Positions 42,390-51,956 are shown, counted from the first letter of the stretch. The stretch is DNA of 64,000 nucleotides from CADCTB01 sp036269435 (GCA_036269435.1 DATASA010000110.1:18991-82990); one strand, 5' to 3'. The notes: a model not told the origin generated them from the sequence alone. Numbers and translations are program-made.

Positions 42390-45158
42390 CTAGCCGGTAT
42401 TTCGTAGTCCATTGGCGATGCCGTTGACGGTCAGCAGCAGGGCCCGCCACAGCTCCGGATCCTGCCCGTCGCTCGCCCGCAGGCGCGACAGCAGCGAGAC
42501 CTGGAGGTAGCTGATCGGGTCCAGGTAGGCGTCGCGCACGTCGAGCGTCTGGCGCAGCAGCGGGTGGTGGTCGAGCAGGCGCTCCTTGCCGGTGAGCCAC
42601 AGGACCTGCTCGATGGTGCGCCGGTTCTCGTCGACGATGCGCTCGAAGATGTCGTGCAGCGACGGGTCGACCAGGCGCTCGACGTAGCGCCGGGCCACGT
42701 CGAGGTCGGTCTTGAACAGGACCATCTCGACGTTGGACACGAACGTGCGGAAGAAGTGCCAGTCCTGGTACATGCCCCGGAGCCGCTGCGACCACCCCAC
42801 GGCGCGGGCCTGCTCGATCCCCGCGCCCACCCCGAACCAGCCCGGGACGATCTGGCGGGACTGGGTCCAGCCGAACACCCATGGGATGGCCCGCAGCGAA
42901 TCCAACCCGCCGCCCGATGCGCCGCCACTGCGCCGGATCGGGCGGGAGCCGAGGTTCAGCGCCGCCAGCTCCTCCACCGGCGTCGAGGCCCGGAAGTACT
43001 CGACGAGTCGAGGGTCGCGAACGAGCGTGCGGTAGGCGCCGTGGGCCGCGCTGGACACGACGTCCATGACCTCGTCCCAGTCCTCGATCACGCTGAGCGG
43101 CACCCGCGACTCCTTGTGCAGCACCGAAGCCTGGATCACCGCGGCGGTGGCGAACTCCAGGTTGCGGCGGGCCAGGGTCGGCAGCCCGTATTTGTCGGAG
43201 ATGACCTCGCCCTGCTCGGTGATCTTGATGGCGCCGTCGAGGGTGCCGTACGGCTGGGCCAGGATGGCGTCGCCCGTCGGGCCCCCGCCCCGGCCGACCG
43301 TCCCACCCCGGCCGTGGAACAGCCGCAGCAGGACGCCGTGGCGCCCGGCGACGTCGCGCAGGGCCCGCTGGGCCCGGTGGATCTCCCACAGCGACGTGGT
43401 GATGCCGGCGTCCTTGTTCGAGTCCGAGTAGCCGAGCATGACCTCCTGGACGCCGCCCCGCAGGTCGACGAGGCGGCGGTAGCCGGGATCCGACAGGAGC
43501 TCGTCGAGGATCGGCCCCGACTCGCGCAACTCGTCGACGGTCTCGAGCAGCGGCACGAACCCGATGCGGGCCACGTCAGCGGTCAGGTCGACGAGGCCGG
43601 CCTCGCGGGCCAGGACGACGGCGGCGAACACGTCGTCCGCCCCCTTGGTCATGGAGATGATGTAGCTCTCGATGGCCTCGTCGCCGAAGATGTCGAGCGC
43701 CTCCCGCACCGTCTCGAACAGGCGGAGCATGTCCTCGGCCTCACCGTGGAGCCGGGTGGCGGGCGACTTCAGCGGCCGGGCCGACTGCAGCTCGGCCGAC
43801 AGGAGCTTGAAGCGCTCGGACCGGGACAGCTCGGCGTAGGGCGGGCTGCCGTTGTCGAGCCGGTCGAAGAGGACGGCCAGGGCGACGTGGTGGGGCTCGG
43901 CGTGCTCGCGGATGTCCATGGTGGCCAGGGCCATGCCGAAGGTGGCGGCGACCCGCATGACCCGGTCGACGCTGCAGTGGGCGACCAGGCCGCCCTCGTT
44001 CTCCAGCAGCGAGGTCCGCATGACCTCCAGGTCGTCGAGGAGCTGGGAGGTGCAGGCGTACTCCAGCCCCTCGCGGGGCTGGGCCCCCTCGGCGAGGCGG
44101 CGACGGGTGTTCAGCAGTCGCTGGAGGATGTACGAGCACTTCAGCCGGTACGGCTCCTCGGCGTTGAGGGTGCCGAACCGGGCGTTGACGTCGGGCAGGG
44201 CCGCCCGGTCGGCGGCCAGGCTGGCCTCCAGGTCGGACGAGATGTGGGCCACCCGCGTCGACGTGCTCAGCGTGCTCACCAGCCGTTCCACGGCGACGGT
44301 CAGGTTGCGCAGGGCGGCCTTGCGCTGCTCGCCCAGGACCTGGAGCGTCACCTCCGGGGTCACCGTGGGATTGCCGTCGCGGTCGCCACCGACCCACGTG
44401 CCGAAGCGCACGGGGCGGGCCCGGGGCGGGAGGTCCACGCCGAGGCGGGCGAGGTGGGCGGCCAGGTCGTCGAGCAGGTCGGGCAGGACCACGCCGAACA
44501 GCTCGTCGAGGTAGAACACGACCGACCGGGCCTCGTCCGCCGGCGTGGGCTTGGTCTGGCGCAGGTCGTCGGTCTGCCAGATGAGGTCGACCACCTCGGC
44601 GATCTCGCGCGTGGCCCGGCGGCGGTCGTCCTCGGTGGCCCGGGGGTTGGTGCGCTGGTCGAGCAGCTCGGCGAGCCGGCGCCGCTTGCTGAGGATGGAC
44701 TGGCGCACGGCCTCGGTCGGATGGGCGGTCAGCACCAGCCGGAGCTCCAAACGGTCGATCAGCGCCTGGAGGGCGCCCGGGGCCAGGTCGGCCTGGGCCA
44801 GCTCCTCGATGGCCTGGCTGAGCGGTCCCTCCTCGTCGGACAGCTGGGTCCGCTCGTCGGCCCGGTGGGTCTGCTCGGCGATGTTGGCCAGGTGGAAGTA
44901 CGCCGAGAAGGCCCGCACCAGCACGGTTGCCGTGGGCAGGTCGAGGCCCGACAGCTGTTCGTCGAGGGAGTCGGCGCTGGCCCGCGAGGACGCGTCCCGG
45001 GTGGTCCTGCTCAGGTGCCGCACCCGCTCGACGAGGTCGAGCACCTCGCGGCCCTCGTGGCGCACCAGGGTCTCGCCGAGCAGGCGGCCGAGCAGGCGGA
45101 TGTCGCCGCGGAGGTCCTCGCCGGCCAGTTCGGTGGCGGACTCCTCCGCATCCGACAT
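42390..45158 (-). CDS. ppc: Phosphoenolpyruvate carboxylase
   Basis: 922 aa, family-typical. Catalytic LTAHPTEA (H about 141), GYSDSNKDAG (~573) and the PEP/bicarbonate loop FHGRGGTVGRGGGP (~613) are all intact, and the C-terminus is GLRNTG where many enzymes have QNTG. Converts PEP and bicarbonate to oxaloacetate in the cytosol, refilling the TCA cycle. ATG 45158 follows a seven-base gap after a TAGGCT -10 box, so transcription probably starts at or next to the ATG. Confidence 0.97.
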   Translation of the reverse strand: MSDAEESATELAGEDLRGDIRLLGRLLGETLVRHEGREVLDLVERVRHLSRTTRDASSRASADSLDEQLSGLDLPTATVLVRAFSAYFHLANIAEQTHRADERTQLSDEEGPLSQAIEELAQADLAPGALQALIDRLELRLVLTAHPTEAVRQSILSKRRRLAELLDQRTNPRATEDDRRRATREIAEVVDLIWQTDDLRQTKPTPADEARSVVFYLDELFGVVLPDLLDDLAAHLARLGVDLPPRARPVRFGTWVGGDRDGNPTVTPEVTLQVLGEQRKAALRNLTVAVERLVSTLSTSTRVAHISSDLEASLAADRAALPDVNARFGTLNAEEPYRLKCSYILQRLLNTRRRLAEGAQPREGLEYACTSQLLDDLEVMRTSLLENEGGLVAHCSVDRVMRVAATFGMALATMDIREHAEPHHVALAVLFDRLDNGSPPYAELSRSERFKLLSAELQSARPLKSPATRLHGEAEDMLRLFETVREALDIFGDEAIESYIISMTKGADDVFAAVVLAREAGLVDLTADVARIGFVPLLETVDELRESGPILDELLSDPGYRRLVDLRGGVQEVMLGYSDSNKDAGITTSLWEIHRAQRALRDVAGRHGVLLRLFHGRGGTVGRGGGPTGDAILAQPYGTLDGAIKITEQGEVISDKYGLPTLARRNLEFATAAVIQASVLHKESRVPLSVIEDWDEVMDVVSSAAHGAYRTLVRDPRLVEYFRASTPVEELAALNLGSRPIRRSGGASGGGLDSLRAIPWVFGWTQSRQIVPGWFGVGAGIEQARAVGWSQRLRGMYQDWHFFRTFVSNVEMVLFKTDLDVARRYVERLVDPSLHDIFERIVDENRRTIEQVLWLTGKERLLDHHPLLRQTLDVRDAYLDPISYLQVSLLSRLRASDGQDPELWRALLLTVNGIANGLRNTG

Positions 45159-45165
45159 GGGCGCC

Positions 45166-45194
45166 AGCCTACGGCGCCTCAGCGAGGCTGTCTT
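45166..45194 (-). promoter_or_regulatory. Leaderless promoter of ppc
   Basis: AAGACA at 45,189-45,194, 17-bp spacer, TAGGCT at 45,166-45,171, then seven bases to ATG 45158. The spacer can fold as GCCTC-GCT-GAGGC. No ribosome-binding site is present between -10 and ATG. Confidence 0.65.
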
Positions 45195-45225
45195 CGTCGT
45201 CCGGTCCCTCTGGCACAGTGCCACG

Positions 45226-46854
45226 GTGCCTTCCGCCGCCGGCGCCACCCTGGTCGCCACCGACGTCACCCGGTCGCACGGGGCCTTCGTCGTCCTCGAC
45301 GGCGTGAGCGTCGTCGTCGGCCCGCGCGCCCGGACCGGTGTCGTCGGCCCGAACGGCGTGGGCAAGACGACGCTGCTGCGCATCCTCGCCGGCCTCGAGC
45401 CGCCCGACTCCGGGCGGGTGAGCCTGGCCCCGCCGGCGGCGACCGTCGGCTACCTGCCCCAGGAGACGGCGGGCGAGCCGGGAGAGACCCTCGCCGCCTA
45501 CCTCGCGCGCCGTACCGGGGTGGCCCCGGCCGAGGCCGAGATGGAGGACGCGGCCGGCCTGCTCGGGCGGGGAGCGCCGGGGGCGGAGGATCGGTACTCG
45601 GTCGCCCTGGAGCGCTACCTGAGCCTCGGCGGGCCGGATCTCGAGGTCCGCGCCGCCGAGGTGTGCGAGGACCTCGGCCTGCCCGCCGACCGGCTCGGCG
45701 TGGGCCTGGCCCATCTCTCCGGCGGGCAGGCGGCCCGGGCCTCGCTGGCGGCCATCCTGCTGTCGCGGTTCGACGTGCTCCTGCTCGACGAGCCCACCAA
45801 CGACCTCGACTTCGTCGGGCTGGCCCAACTGGAGCGGTTCGTGGCCGGCCTGGAGGGGGCGCTCGTCGTGGTGTCGCACGACCGGGCCTTCCTGGAGCAC
45901 ACCGTCGACCGGGTGCTGGAGATCGACGAGCACTCCCGGCGCTCGGTCGAGTTCGGCGGGGGCTGGCTCGGCTACCTGGAGGCCAAGGCGACGGCGCGCC
46001 GCCACGCCGAGGAGGCGTACGACCAGTACCGCGGCCGGCGGGCGGATCTGGTCGCCCGGGCCCGGACCCAGCGCGACTGGGCGGTGACCGGCGTGCGGGG
46101 CGAGAAGAAGAACGCGTCCGACCACGACAAGGCGCAGAAGGGCTTCCGGGTCAACCGGACCGAGAAGCAGGCCTCGAAGGTCCGCATCACGGAGAAGGCG
46201 CTCGAGCGGCTGGAGGTGGCGGAGAAGCCGTGGGAGGGATGGGATCTCCACCTGGAGCTGACCCCGTCGAGCCGCAGCGGGGACCTGGTGGCCCGCCTCG
46301 ACCGGGCCGTCGTCGAGCTGGGGACGTTCCGGCTGGGGCCGGTCAGCCTGGAGGTGACGTGGGCCGAACGGGTGGCCATCGTCGGGCCGAACGGCTCGGG
46401 CAAGACCACGCTGCTACGCGCCCTCCTCGGTGAGGTGCCGCTGGCGTCGGGCTCCCGGGCGCTGGGGCCGGGGGTGGTCGTCGGCGAGCTGGACCAGGGC
46501 CGTCGCACCTTTCTGTCCGACCGGCCGCTCGTCGCCGCCTTCGAGGAGGCGTCGGGGCTGCTGGCCCAGCCCAGCCGGTCGCTGCTGGCCAAGTTCGGGC
46601 TGGGCGCCGAGCACGTCGCCCGCCCGGCGGCCAGCCTGTCGCCCGGCGAACGGACCCGCGCGACCCTGGCCCTGCTCATGGCCGTCGGCGCCAACTGCCT
46701 GGTCCTGGACGAGCCGACGAACCACCTCGACCTTCCCGCCATCGAGCAGCTCGAGCAGGCGCTCGACGACTACGAGGGCACGCTCCTGCTCGTCACCCAC
46801 GACCGGCGCCTGCTCGACTCGCTGCGCATCACCCGCACCGTCGACCTGGGCTGA
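45226..46854 (+). CDS. ABC-F family ATPase
   Basis: 542 aa. Two nucleotide-binding domains: Walker A GPNGVGKT (41-48) and GPNGSGKT (~387), signatures LSGGQ and LSPGE, Walker B LLLDEPTNDLDF and LVLDEPTNHLDL. The linker is helical and charged (GEKKNASDHDKAQKGFRVNR). No membrane segment, so a ribosome-acting ABC-F rather than a transporter; subfamily is uncertain (possible translation factor or antibiotic-protection type). GTG 45226 is the only sensible start. Divergent from ppc with 67 bp between. Confidence 0.93.
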   Translation: MPSAAGATLVATDVTRSHGAFVVLDGVSVVVGPRARTGVVGPNGVGKTTLLRILAGLEPPDSGRVSLAPPAATVGYLPQETAGEPGETLAAYLARRTGVAPAEAEMEDAAGLLGRGAPGAEDRYSVALERYLSLGGPDLEVRAAEVCEDLGLPADRLGVGLAHLSGGQAARASLAAILLSRFDVLLLDEPTNDLDFVGLAQLERFVAGLEGALVVVSHDRAFLEHTVDRVLEIDEHSRRSVEFGGGWLGYLEAKATARRHAEEAYDQYRGRRADLVARARTQRDWAVTGVRGEKKNASDHDKAQKGFRVNRTEKQASKVRITEKALERLEVAEKPWEGWDLHLELTPSSRSGDLVARLDRAVVELGTFRLGPVSLEVTWAERVAIVGPNGSGKTTLLRALLGEVPLASGSRALGPGVVVGELDQGRRTFLSDRPLVAAFEEASGLLAQPSRSLLAKFGLGAEHVARPAASLSPGERTRATLALLMAVGANCLVLDEPTNHLDLPAIEQLEQALDDYEGTLLLVTHDRRLLDSLRITRTVDLG

Positions 46855-46869
46855 GCCGCCGGCCCGACC

Positions 46870-47388
46870 CTACGGCCCGCCCGACGGGTGCGACGGGTGG
46901 CGGTCCAGCCACGCCTGCACGACCCGGCCCTCGACCGTGGCGTGGTCACGCAGGCCCGAGACGATGGCCCGTTCGACTTTCGAGGCCACCAGGGGCGCCC
47001 GGACCCGGAGGTCGCCGTCGACCTCCCGACGGCACCCCGCACCGTCGAGCGGCGCCAGGGTCACCGTCGCGGAGCAGGTGAGGCGGTCGGCGTAGTGGTC
47101 GGGCCGGATCGAGAGAGCGGTGCGATGGGTGCGCCGATCGAGCATGGAGTGCTCGACCCAGGTGAGGCGGGCCGGGTCGATCACCGCGGTGACCGCCTTC
47201 GAGAGCTCGCCGACGAACGCGTACCTGACGTCCATGGTGACGGTGTCGCCGTCGTCGCTGCGCGACAGGATCTCCGGGCGGCCGAGCTCGGGCAGCTCGG
47301 CCAGCTCGCCCAGTACGGCCGGGTCGACGAAGGCCGCCTCCACCGCATCCAGCGGAGCCGAGAACCGCTGCTCCAGGCGGAAGCGCAC
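46870..47388 (-). CDS. DUF2505 (SRPBCC-like) protein
   Basis: 172 aa. Opens FRLEQRFSAPLDAVEAAFVD, typical of DUF2505, a START/SRPBCC-type cavity fold common in actinobacteria. No signal peptide. Binds perhaps a lipid or other hydrophobic ligand; no data. GTG 47388. Convergent with the ABC-F gene, 15 bp apart, and 27 bp after the NlpC/P60 stop. Confidence 0.82.
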   Translation of the reverse strand: MRFRLEQRFSAPLDAVEAAFVDPAVLGELAELPELGRPEILSRSDDGDTVTMDVRYAFVGELSKAVTAVIDPARLTWVEHSMLDRRTHRTALSIRPDHYADRLTCSATVTLAPLDGAGCRREVDGDLRVRAPLVASKVERAIVSGLRDHATVEGRVVQAWLDRHPSHPSGGP

Positions 47389-47415
47389 GGCGGAAGTCTG
47401 GCCGAGGCCGCGGGG

Positions 47416-48522
47416 TCAGGCCGCCAGGTACCGGCGGGCGCCCCAGAACTGCGGGGCGAGCGACGGGGTGTCGACCGGGACGGTCTCGACCGTCTTGCCC
47501 GTGGCCGGCGACTGGATCATCATCCCGTTCCCGACGTAGATCGACACGTGGTGGATGGCGCCTTTGCCGCCGTCGTAGGCGTAGAAGAGCAGGTCGCCCG
47601 GCTGCAGGTGGGCGCGGTCCACGGGCGTGCCCTTCAGGGCCTGGTCGTCGGCGTCACGGGGCAGGACGATGCCGTGGGCGCCGTACACCGCCGCGGTGAA
47701 GCCCGAGCAGTCGAAGCCGGCGGCGGACGTCCCGGCCCAGAGGTAGGGCAGGCCGGAGAAGAGCTGGGCGCTGCGGACGATGTCGCCGCCGGTGGTCGGT
47801 CGTGGCCCGGGCGCCTGGACGTCCACGTCGGCCGCGGCCACGACGGCGCTGCCGCCGGCGGTGGGGGTGGCCACCGTCACCAAGGTGGCGTCGGCGGCCA
47901 GCACCGGCAGCCGGGTGTCGTAGCTCAGCTCCAGCAGCTCGTGCGCGGGCGCCGCCCGTTCACGCAGGGACGCCGTCGGCCGGATGACCACCGCCGACCG
48001 GCCGGTGTCGGCGGCGCTGACCCCCGTCAGTTGGGCGACCGGCAGCCATCCCGGGTAGCCGGCGGCGTCCTGGGAGGACGGCTGGTCGGGCACGACCACG
48101 CTGGCCCAATCGCCCCGGACGTCGCGCACGGTCACCCGCTCGCCGTAGAGGACCTGGGTGGCCAGCTTGTCGACCAGCCACAGCTTCTCGTCGTTGGTCA
48201 TGGTCGACGTCCACCGCCGGACGTCGACCGGGTTCGTGAGCGACGGCGCATCGACCGGCCGGGCCTGGTCCGGGGCGTTCCACACGGTGGCCACGGCGAC
48301 GGCGACGAGGGCGTCGTGCCCCGGCGAGACGGCGGGCGGGGCGGCGGGTGGTGCGGGCGTCGGCGTCCCCGCAGCCGCTGAGGCGGCCGCCGACGGCAAC
48401 GGCCTGGCCCGGTCGACGTGCGCCGGAGCCGTGCCGGCGAGAAACGCCCGGCCGCCGGCGACGACGGCGACGCCGGCCGCCGCGGCGGCGACCAGGAGCC
48501 GGACCCGGCGCCCCTGCACCAT
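47416..48522 (-). CDS. Secreted NlpC/P60 peptidoglycan endopeptidase
   Basis: 368 aa. Basic N-terminus and signal helix (LLVAAAAAGVAVVAGG), a Pro/Ala linker, then a middle region with SH3-like segments (YGERVTVRDVRGDWASVVV), and a C-terminal NlpC/P60 domain: GFDCSGFTAAVYGAHG (Cys ~269) and HHVSIYVGNG (His ~323), with PGDLLFYAYDGG between. Cleaves D-Glu-mDAP-type bonds in peptidoglycan stems. ATG 48522 is 46 bp from the divergent amidase, pairing two wall hydrolases. Confidence 0.93.
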   Translation of the reverse strand: MVQGRRVRLLVAAAAAGVAVVAGGRAFLAGTAPAHVDRARPLPSAAASAAAGTPTPAPPAAPPAVSPGHDALVAVAVATVWNAPDQARPVDAPSLTNPVDVRRWTSTMTNDEKLWLVDKLATQVLYGERVTVRDVRGDWASVVVPDQPSSQDAAGYPGWLPVAQLTGVSAADTGRSAVVIRPTASLRERAAPAHELLELSYDTRLPVLAADATLVTVATPTAGGSAVVAAADVDVQAPGPRPTTGGDIVRSAQLFSGLPYLWAGTSAAGFDCSGFTAAVYGAHGIVLPRDADDQALKGTPVDRAHLQPGDLLFYAYDGGKGAIHHVSIYVGNGMMIQSPATGKTVETVPVDTPSLAPQFWGARRYLAA

Positions 48523-48568
48523 CGACGCGACTGTAGCGACCGGGGATCGGCAGCTACCGTCGCAGGGC

Positions 48569-49600
48569 GTGGGTCGCCCGCCGAATCGCCGGCGCATGGC
48601 CGCGCTGGCCGTCGCCCTGGCCTGCACGACGACGGGCGCGGCGTGCGGTGCCGGCCATTCCTCGCCGAAGGCCGCCGTCGGCCGGGCCGGCCGCCCCGCA
48701 CCGACCGAGCCGGGCACGGCCGACTCGTCCGTCACCGCCCCGCCGGTGACGGCGCAGACGCCCCCGACGCCTCCGACGGCGACCGGCGGCCCGGCGGCGG
48801 CGGTGGTCAGCCCGTCGGGGATCGTGTTACCGGTGGTGTCCGCCATGGCCGACGGCTGGGTCGTGCGCACCCCCTGCAACGCCACGGCGACGCTGCGCCG
48901 CGGGACGCCGGTCGGCGCACCGGTCGTCATTCTCGACCCCGGCCACGGCGGGGCCGAGACGGGGGCGGTCTCCCCCGGCGGGCTGTCCGAGTCCGTGGTC
49001 AACCTGGCCGTGGCGCGCCAGGCCCAGGCCGCCCTCGAGGCCGACGGTGTGCCCACCGTGCTGACCCGCACCGGCGACTACGAGCTCAGCCTGCCGACCC
49101 GGTCGGAGATCGCCCGTGACCTCAACCCCCGGGCCTTCGTGTCCATCCACCACAACGCCGATCCCGACGGGCCCCGGGCGGGCCCGGGGTCGGAGACCTA
49201 CTACCAGATCGGTTCGCCCGACTCGAAGCGCCTGGCCGGCCTCATCTACGAGGAAGTGGTCAAGGCGCTGTCGCAGTACAAGGTGGCCTGGGTGGCCGAC
49301 CGTGACGCAGGCGCCAAGTACCGGCGCGGGACGTCCGGCGGGGACTACTACGCCGTGCTGCGCCAGCCGGGGAAAGTGGTGAGCGCCCTGGCCGAGCTGG
49401 CCTTCATCTCCGATCCGCCCGAGGCCGACCTGCTGGCCCGGGCCGACGTCCAACGGGTCGAGGGCCAGGCCGTCGCCCGGGGCATCGTCCGGTACCTGAG
49501 CACCGCCGATCCGGGATCCGGCTTCACCGAGCCCTATCCCCGGGTCGACCCGCCGGTCGTCCCCGGCCCGCCCCGCGTCTGTCGCGATCCGGCGCTCTGA
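48569..49600 (+). CDS. N-acetylmuramoyl-L-alanine amidase (Amidase_3), exported
   Basis: 343 aa from GTG 48569 (ATG 48596 would shorten the n-region). Signal sequence MAALAVALACTTTGAAC; the last Cys may be lipidated but the lipobox is imperfect. A Thr/Pro-rich linker follows to ~residue 100. The catalytic domain has zinc ligands in VVILDPGHGGAETG, SIHHNADPDG and the glutamate in AELAFISDPPEA. Cuts the amide between MurNAc and L-Ala. Confidence 0.93.
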   Translation: MGRPPNRRRMAALAVALACTTTGAACGAGHSSPKAAVGRAGRPAPTEPGTADSSVTAPPVTAQTPPTPPTATGGPAAAVVSPSGIVLPVVSAMADGWVVRTPCNATATLRRGTPVGAPVVILDPGHGGAETGAVSPGGLSESVVNLAVARQAQAALEADGVPTVLTRTGDYELSLPTRSEIARDLNPRAFVSIHHNADPDGPRAGPGSETYYQIGSPDSKRLAGLIYEEVVKALSQYKVAWVADRDAGAKYRRGTSGGDYYAVLRQPGKVVSALAELAFISDPPEADLLARADVQRVEGQAVARGIVRYLSTADPGSGFTEPYPRVDPPVVPGPPRVCRDPAL

Positions 49601-49635
49601 GGGGCGGCGCAGCACCTGCCGATAGGGTGGCCGCC

Positions 49636-50016
49636 ATGACCGACTCCGCAAAGCCGCAGGTGGAGGTACCGTCCGGCGAGGCGCCGCCCACCGAGCTCGT
49701 CACCGAGGATCTCGTCGAGGGCACCGGCCCGGAGGCGACGTCGGGCAAGGACGTCGAAGTCCACTACGTGGGCGTGGCGTGGAGCACGAACCGCCAGTTC
49801 GACGCGTCGTGGGACCGCAGGTCGACGTTCAAGTTCCCGCTCGGTGGCGGGCGGGTCATCGCCGGCTGGGACCAGGGCGTGGCCGGGATGAAGGTCGGCG
49901 GGCGCCGGCGCATCACCATCCCGCCCCACCTCGGCTACGGCGACGCCGGCGCCGGCGGGGCCATCAAGGGCGGCGAGACCCTGGTCTTCGTCGTCGACCT
50001 GCTCGGCGTGCGCTGA
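49636..50016 (+). CDS. FKBP-type peptidyl-prolyl isomerase
   Basis: 126 aa, one FKBP domain without signal peptide. FDASWDRRSTFKFPLGGGRV, VIAGWDQGVAGMKVGGRR, and IPPHLGYGDAGAG match the FK506-binding pocket, with W and F residues in place. ATG 49636 follows AGGGTGG. Assists protein folding in the cytosol. Confidence 0.95.
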   Translation: MTDSAKPQVEVPSGEAPPTELVTEDLVEGTGPEATSGKDVEVHYVGVAWSTNRQFDASWDRRSTFKFPLGGGRVIAGWDQGVAGMKVGGRRRITIPPHLGYGDAGAGGAIKGGETLVFVVDLLGVR

Positions 50017-50025
50017 GCGGGTCCC

Positions 50026-51180
50026 TCAGCCGCAGCGGCTGAAATCCACGGTGGACGACGACGCGTCGACAGTGGCGCCCCGGTGGTCGGCCGCCCACTT
50101 CTGTACCGCCGACGCCAGCTCCGTCCGGTCGTTGTCCGTGTCGAGGGCGACGCTCACCCGCACGCAGGTGCGACGGCCGGAGCGCCAGGCGACGTAGTGG
50201 TCGCCGGCCCAGCCGGCGGCGGCCCGCTCGGATTCGGCCTTCGGCACCGTCTCCTCCAGCACCAGCCCGAGCAGGTACTCGCCGATCACCCCGTCGTCGG
50301 CCACCCGGCCACCCGCGACAGGGGCGCGTACCTCCGCCCGCCCGCGCCCGGACAGGTAGCGGTCCGGGTGCAGGATCTCCGCCGACGTCGTAGGCGGGGC
50401 GCGGAAGGCGTCGTCGACGCGAGCCTGGCCGCCGGCGGCCACGAGGGCGGCGATGAAGTCGGGCCCGTCGACGTAGGGGAAGTCGTCCAGCTCGGCGAGG
50501 GGGTCGGAGGCGTCGAAACCGGTGCCACCGGCGGCGTTCTCCTCGTCCGCGGCCTGGCGCTGCTCGGCCGGCGACAGGGAGTCCACGTAGCGGTACTCGA
50601 TCGCGGTGGCGTCGCCCTCGACGAGGGCGTCGTCGGCCATCCCTGCCTCGTCGTCGACGACGTCCGGGTCGAGGCCGAAGTGCTGGTCGTCGAGGGCGTG
50701 GGTCAGCTCGTGGACCAGGACCTGGCGTACGAAGGGGGTCGGGCTGGTCCCCCGGACGACCAGCTCCTTGGTGTCGCTGTCGTAGTAGCCGTCGACCGAA
50801 TCGGCGTCGGAGGTGCTTCCCGAGGAGTTCTGGCTGCTGCCGTCGTCCAGCCCGAGGGCCCGGAACAGGTCGGTCCCGGGGTCGGGCCCGCCGGCGTCCG
50901 TCGTGCCGCCGGCGTCGTACCGGCGGCGGAAGGCGGCGTCGCCCAGCACGGAGACCTTGACCGGCGACAGGAACTTCAGCCCTCTGGCCTGCTCGACGAA
51001 GGCCTCGAGCTGGGGGATGACGGCGCTGACTGCGGCGCTGAGGCCCGGATCGGCGGCCGGGTCGGCACGGCGGCGGCCGGCGACCGTTCTCACGCCGACC
51101 ACGGCGACGGCGAGGACCAACGCGGCCAGCAGGCCGGCTGCGACCCGGCGCCGACCGGTGGAAAAGAGCGTCGAGGTCAC
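50026..51180 (-). CDS. Membrane-anchored zinc metallopeptidase, HExxH type
   Basis: 384 aa from GTG 51180; a longer GTG 51231 start is possible. One N-terminal helix (AAGLLAALVLAVAVVGV) anchors it outside. The zinc motif is LVHELTHALDDQHF (H157, H161) with E188 (DALVEGDA) a likely third ligand as in gluzincins. An acidic Asp/Ser/Gly linker (115-135) precedes it. Family unassigned. A TetR gene is transcribed divergently and their shared promoter carries an operator-like palindrome. Confidence 0.8.
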   Translation of the reverse strand: MTSTLFSTGRRRVAAGLLAALVLAVAVVGVRTVAGRRRADPAADPGLSAAVSAVIPQLEAFVEQARGLKFLSPVKVSVLGDAAFRRRYDAGGTTDAGGPDPGTDLFRALGLDDGSSQNSSGSTSDADSVDGYYDSDTKELVVRGTSPTPFVRQVLVHELTHALDDQHFGLDPDVVDDEAGMADDALVEGDATAIEYRYVDSLSPAEQRQAADEENAAGGTGFDASDPLAELDDFPYVDGPDFIAALVAAGGQARVDDAFRAPPTTSAEILHPDRYLSGRGRAEVRAPVAGGRVADDGVIGEYLLGLVLEETVPKAESERAAAGWAGDHYVAWRSGRRTCVRVSVALDTDNDRTELASAVQKWAADHRGATVDASSSTVDFSRCG

Positions 51181-51263
51181 CCGGCGTGGAAATGTACCGG
51201 GAAAAAGGAATGGCGCCCCTCTCGACCCCACGGCGGACGGGGTGAGAAAGGGCGCCGGTCCCT

Positions 51264-51291
51264 AGTATACGTACGACGTACGGCTTGTCGA
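51264..51291 (-). promoter_or_regulatory. Metallopeptidase promoter with TetR-type operator
   Basis: On the minus strand: TCGACA (51,286-51,291), 16-bp spacer, TATACT (51,264-51,269). The spacer contains the 13-bp palindrome CGTACGACGTACG (51,270-51,282). A bound dimer would sit exactly between -35 and -10. The divergent TetR gene starts 24 bp away. Confidence 0.72.
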
Positions 51292-51305
51292 GTCGAAAGG
51301 CGGCT

Positions 51306-51950
51306 TTGTTGACCCGGCCCTTGCTCACAGCGGAGGTGATCTTCAGCGCTGCGCTCCGGCTGGTGGACACCGAGGGGCTGGAAACCCTCACCATGCGGCG
51401 GTTGGCCGCCGACCTGGGAGTCGCCCCCATGTCGCTCTACAGCCACATTCCGACCAAGGACGACCTGCTGATCGGTGTCGTCGGCCTGGCTACTGCGGAG
51501 ATTCAGATTCCCAGCCGGGAGATGCCGCCGTGGGACGCGCTGCGCAGCCTGACCCGGGAGTTCCGCCGGGTGACGCTGCTGCACCCCAACCTCGCGCCGC
51601 TGATCATGACTCGGCCACCGACCGGCGCCGAGGGCCTCCGTACCCTGGAATCGGCCCTGGACGCCCTGCACCGGGCGGGGATCGAGCCGGGACAGATCGC
51701 CCGGGCCTACCGGCTGTCGGCCAGTTTCGCCATCGGGTTCGTATCCCTGGAGGCCGGCGGCTTCTTCCGGCCCCTGGCCACCCGCGACCCCGGGCCCGAG
51801 CTCCATTCCCCGCCGCCCGAAGGCGCGCCCCGGGTCCAGGAAACGGCGAAGTATCTGGCCGAATGGGACAGCGACGCCGAGTTCGAGGCGGGGATGGACG
51901 TCATCATCGGGTTCCTCTCGCGTGGGCTGCCGGCCGGCGACGGCGACTGA
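51306..51950 (+). CDS. TetR-family regulator (TetR_C_1 type)
   Basis: 214 aa. Start at TTG 51306 or 51309, spaced 5-8 bases from AAAGG. HTH: TMRRLAADLGVAPMSLYSHI, then KDDLLIGVVGLA. The C-terminal domain (FRRVTLLHPNLAPLIMTRPP) resembles the TetR_C_1 ligand pocket used for drug-like molecules. It probably controls the divergent metallopeptidase and itself through the palindrome at 51,270. Confidence 0.9.
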   Translation: MLTRPLLTAEVIFSAALRLVDTEGLETLTMRRLAADLGVAPMSLYSHIPTKDDLLIGVVGLATAEIQIPSREMPPWDALRSLTREFRRVTLLHPNLAPLIMTRPPTGAEGLRTLESALDALHRAGIEPGQIARAYRLSASFAIGFVSLEAGGFFRPLATRDPGPELHSPPPEGAPRVQETAKYLAEWDSDAEFEAGMDVIIGFLSRGLPAGDGD

Positions 51951-51956
51951 ACCGGC

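Noticed and set aside
47416..50016. Phage lysis cassette
   Set aside because: Amidase and NlpC/P60 have signal peptides of cellular type, and no phage genes surround them.
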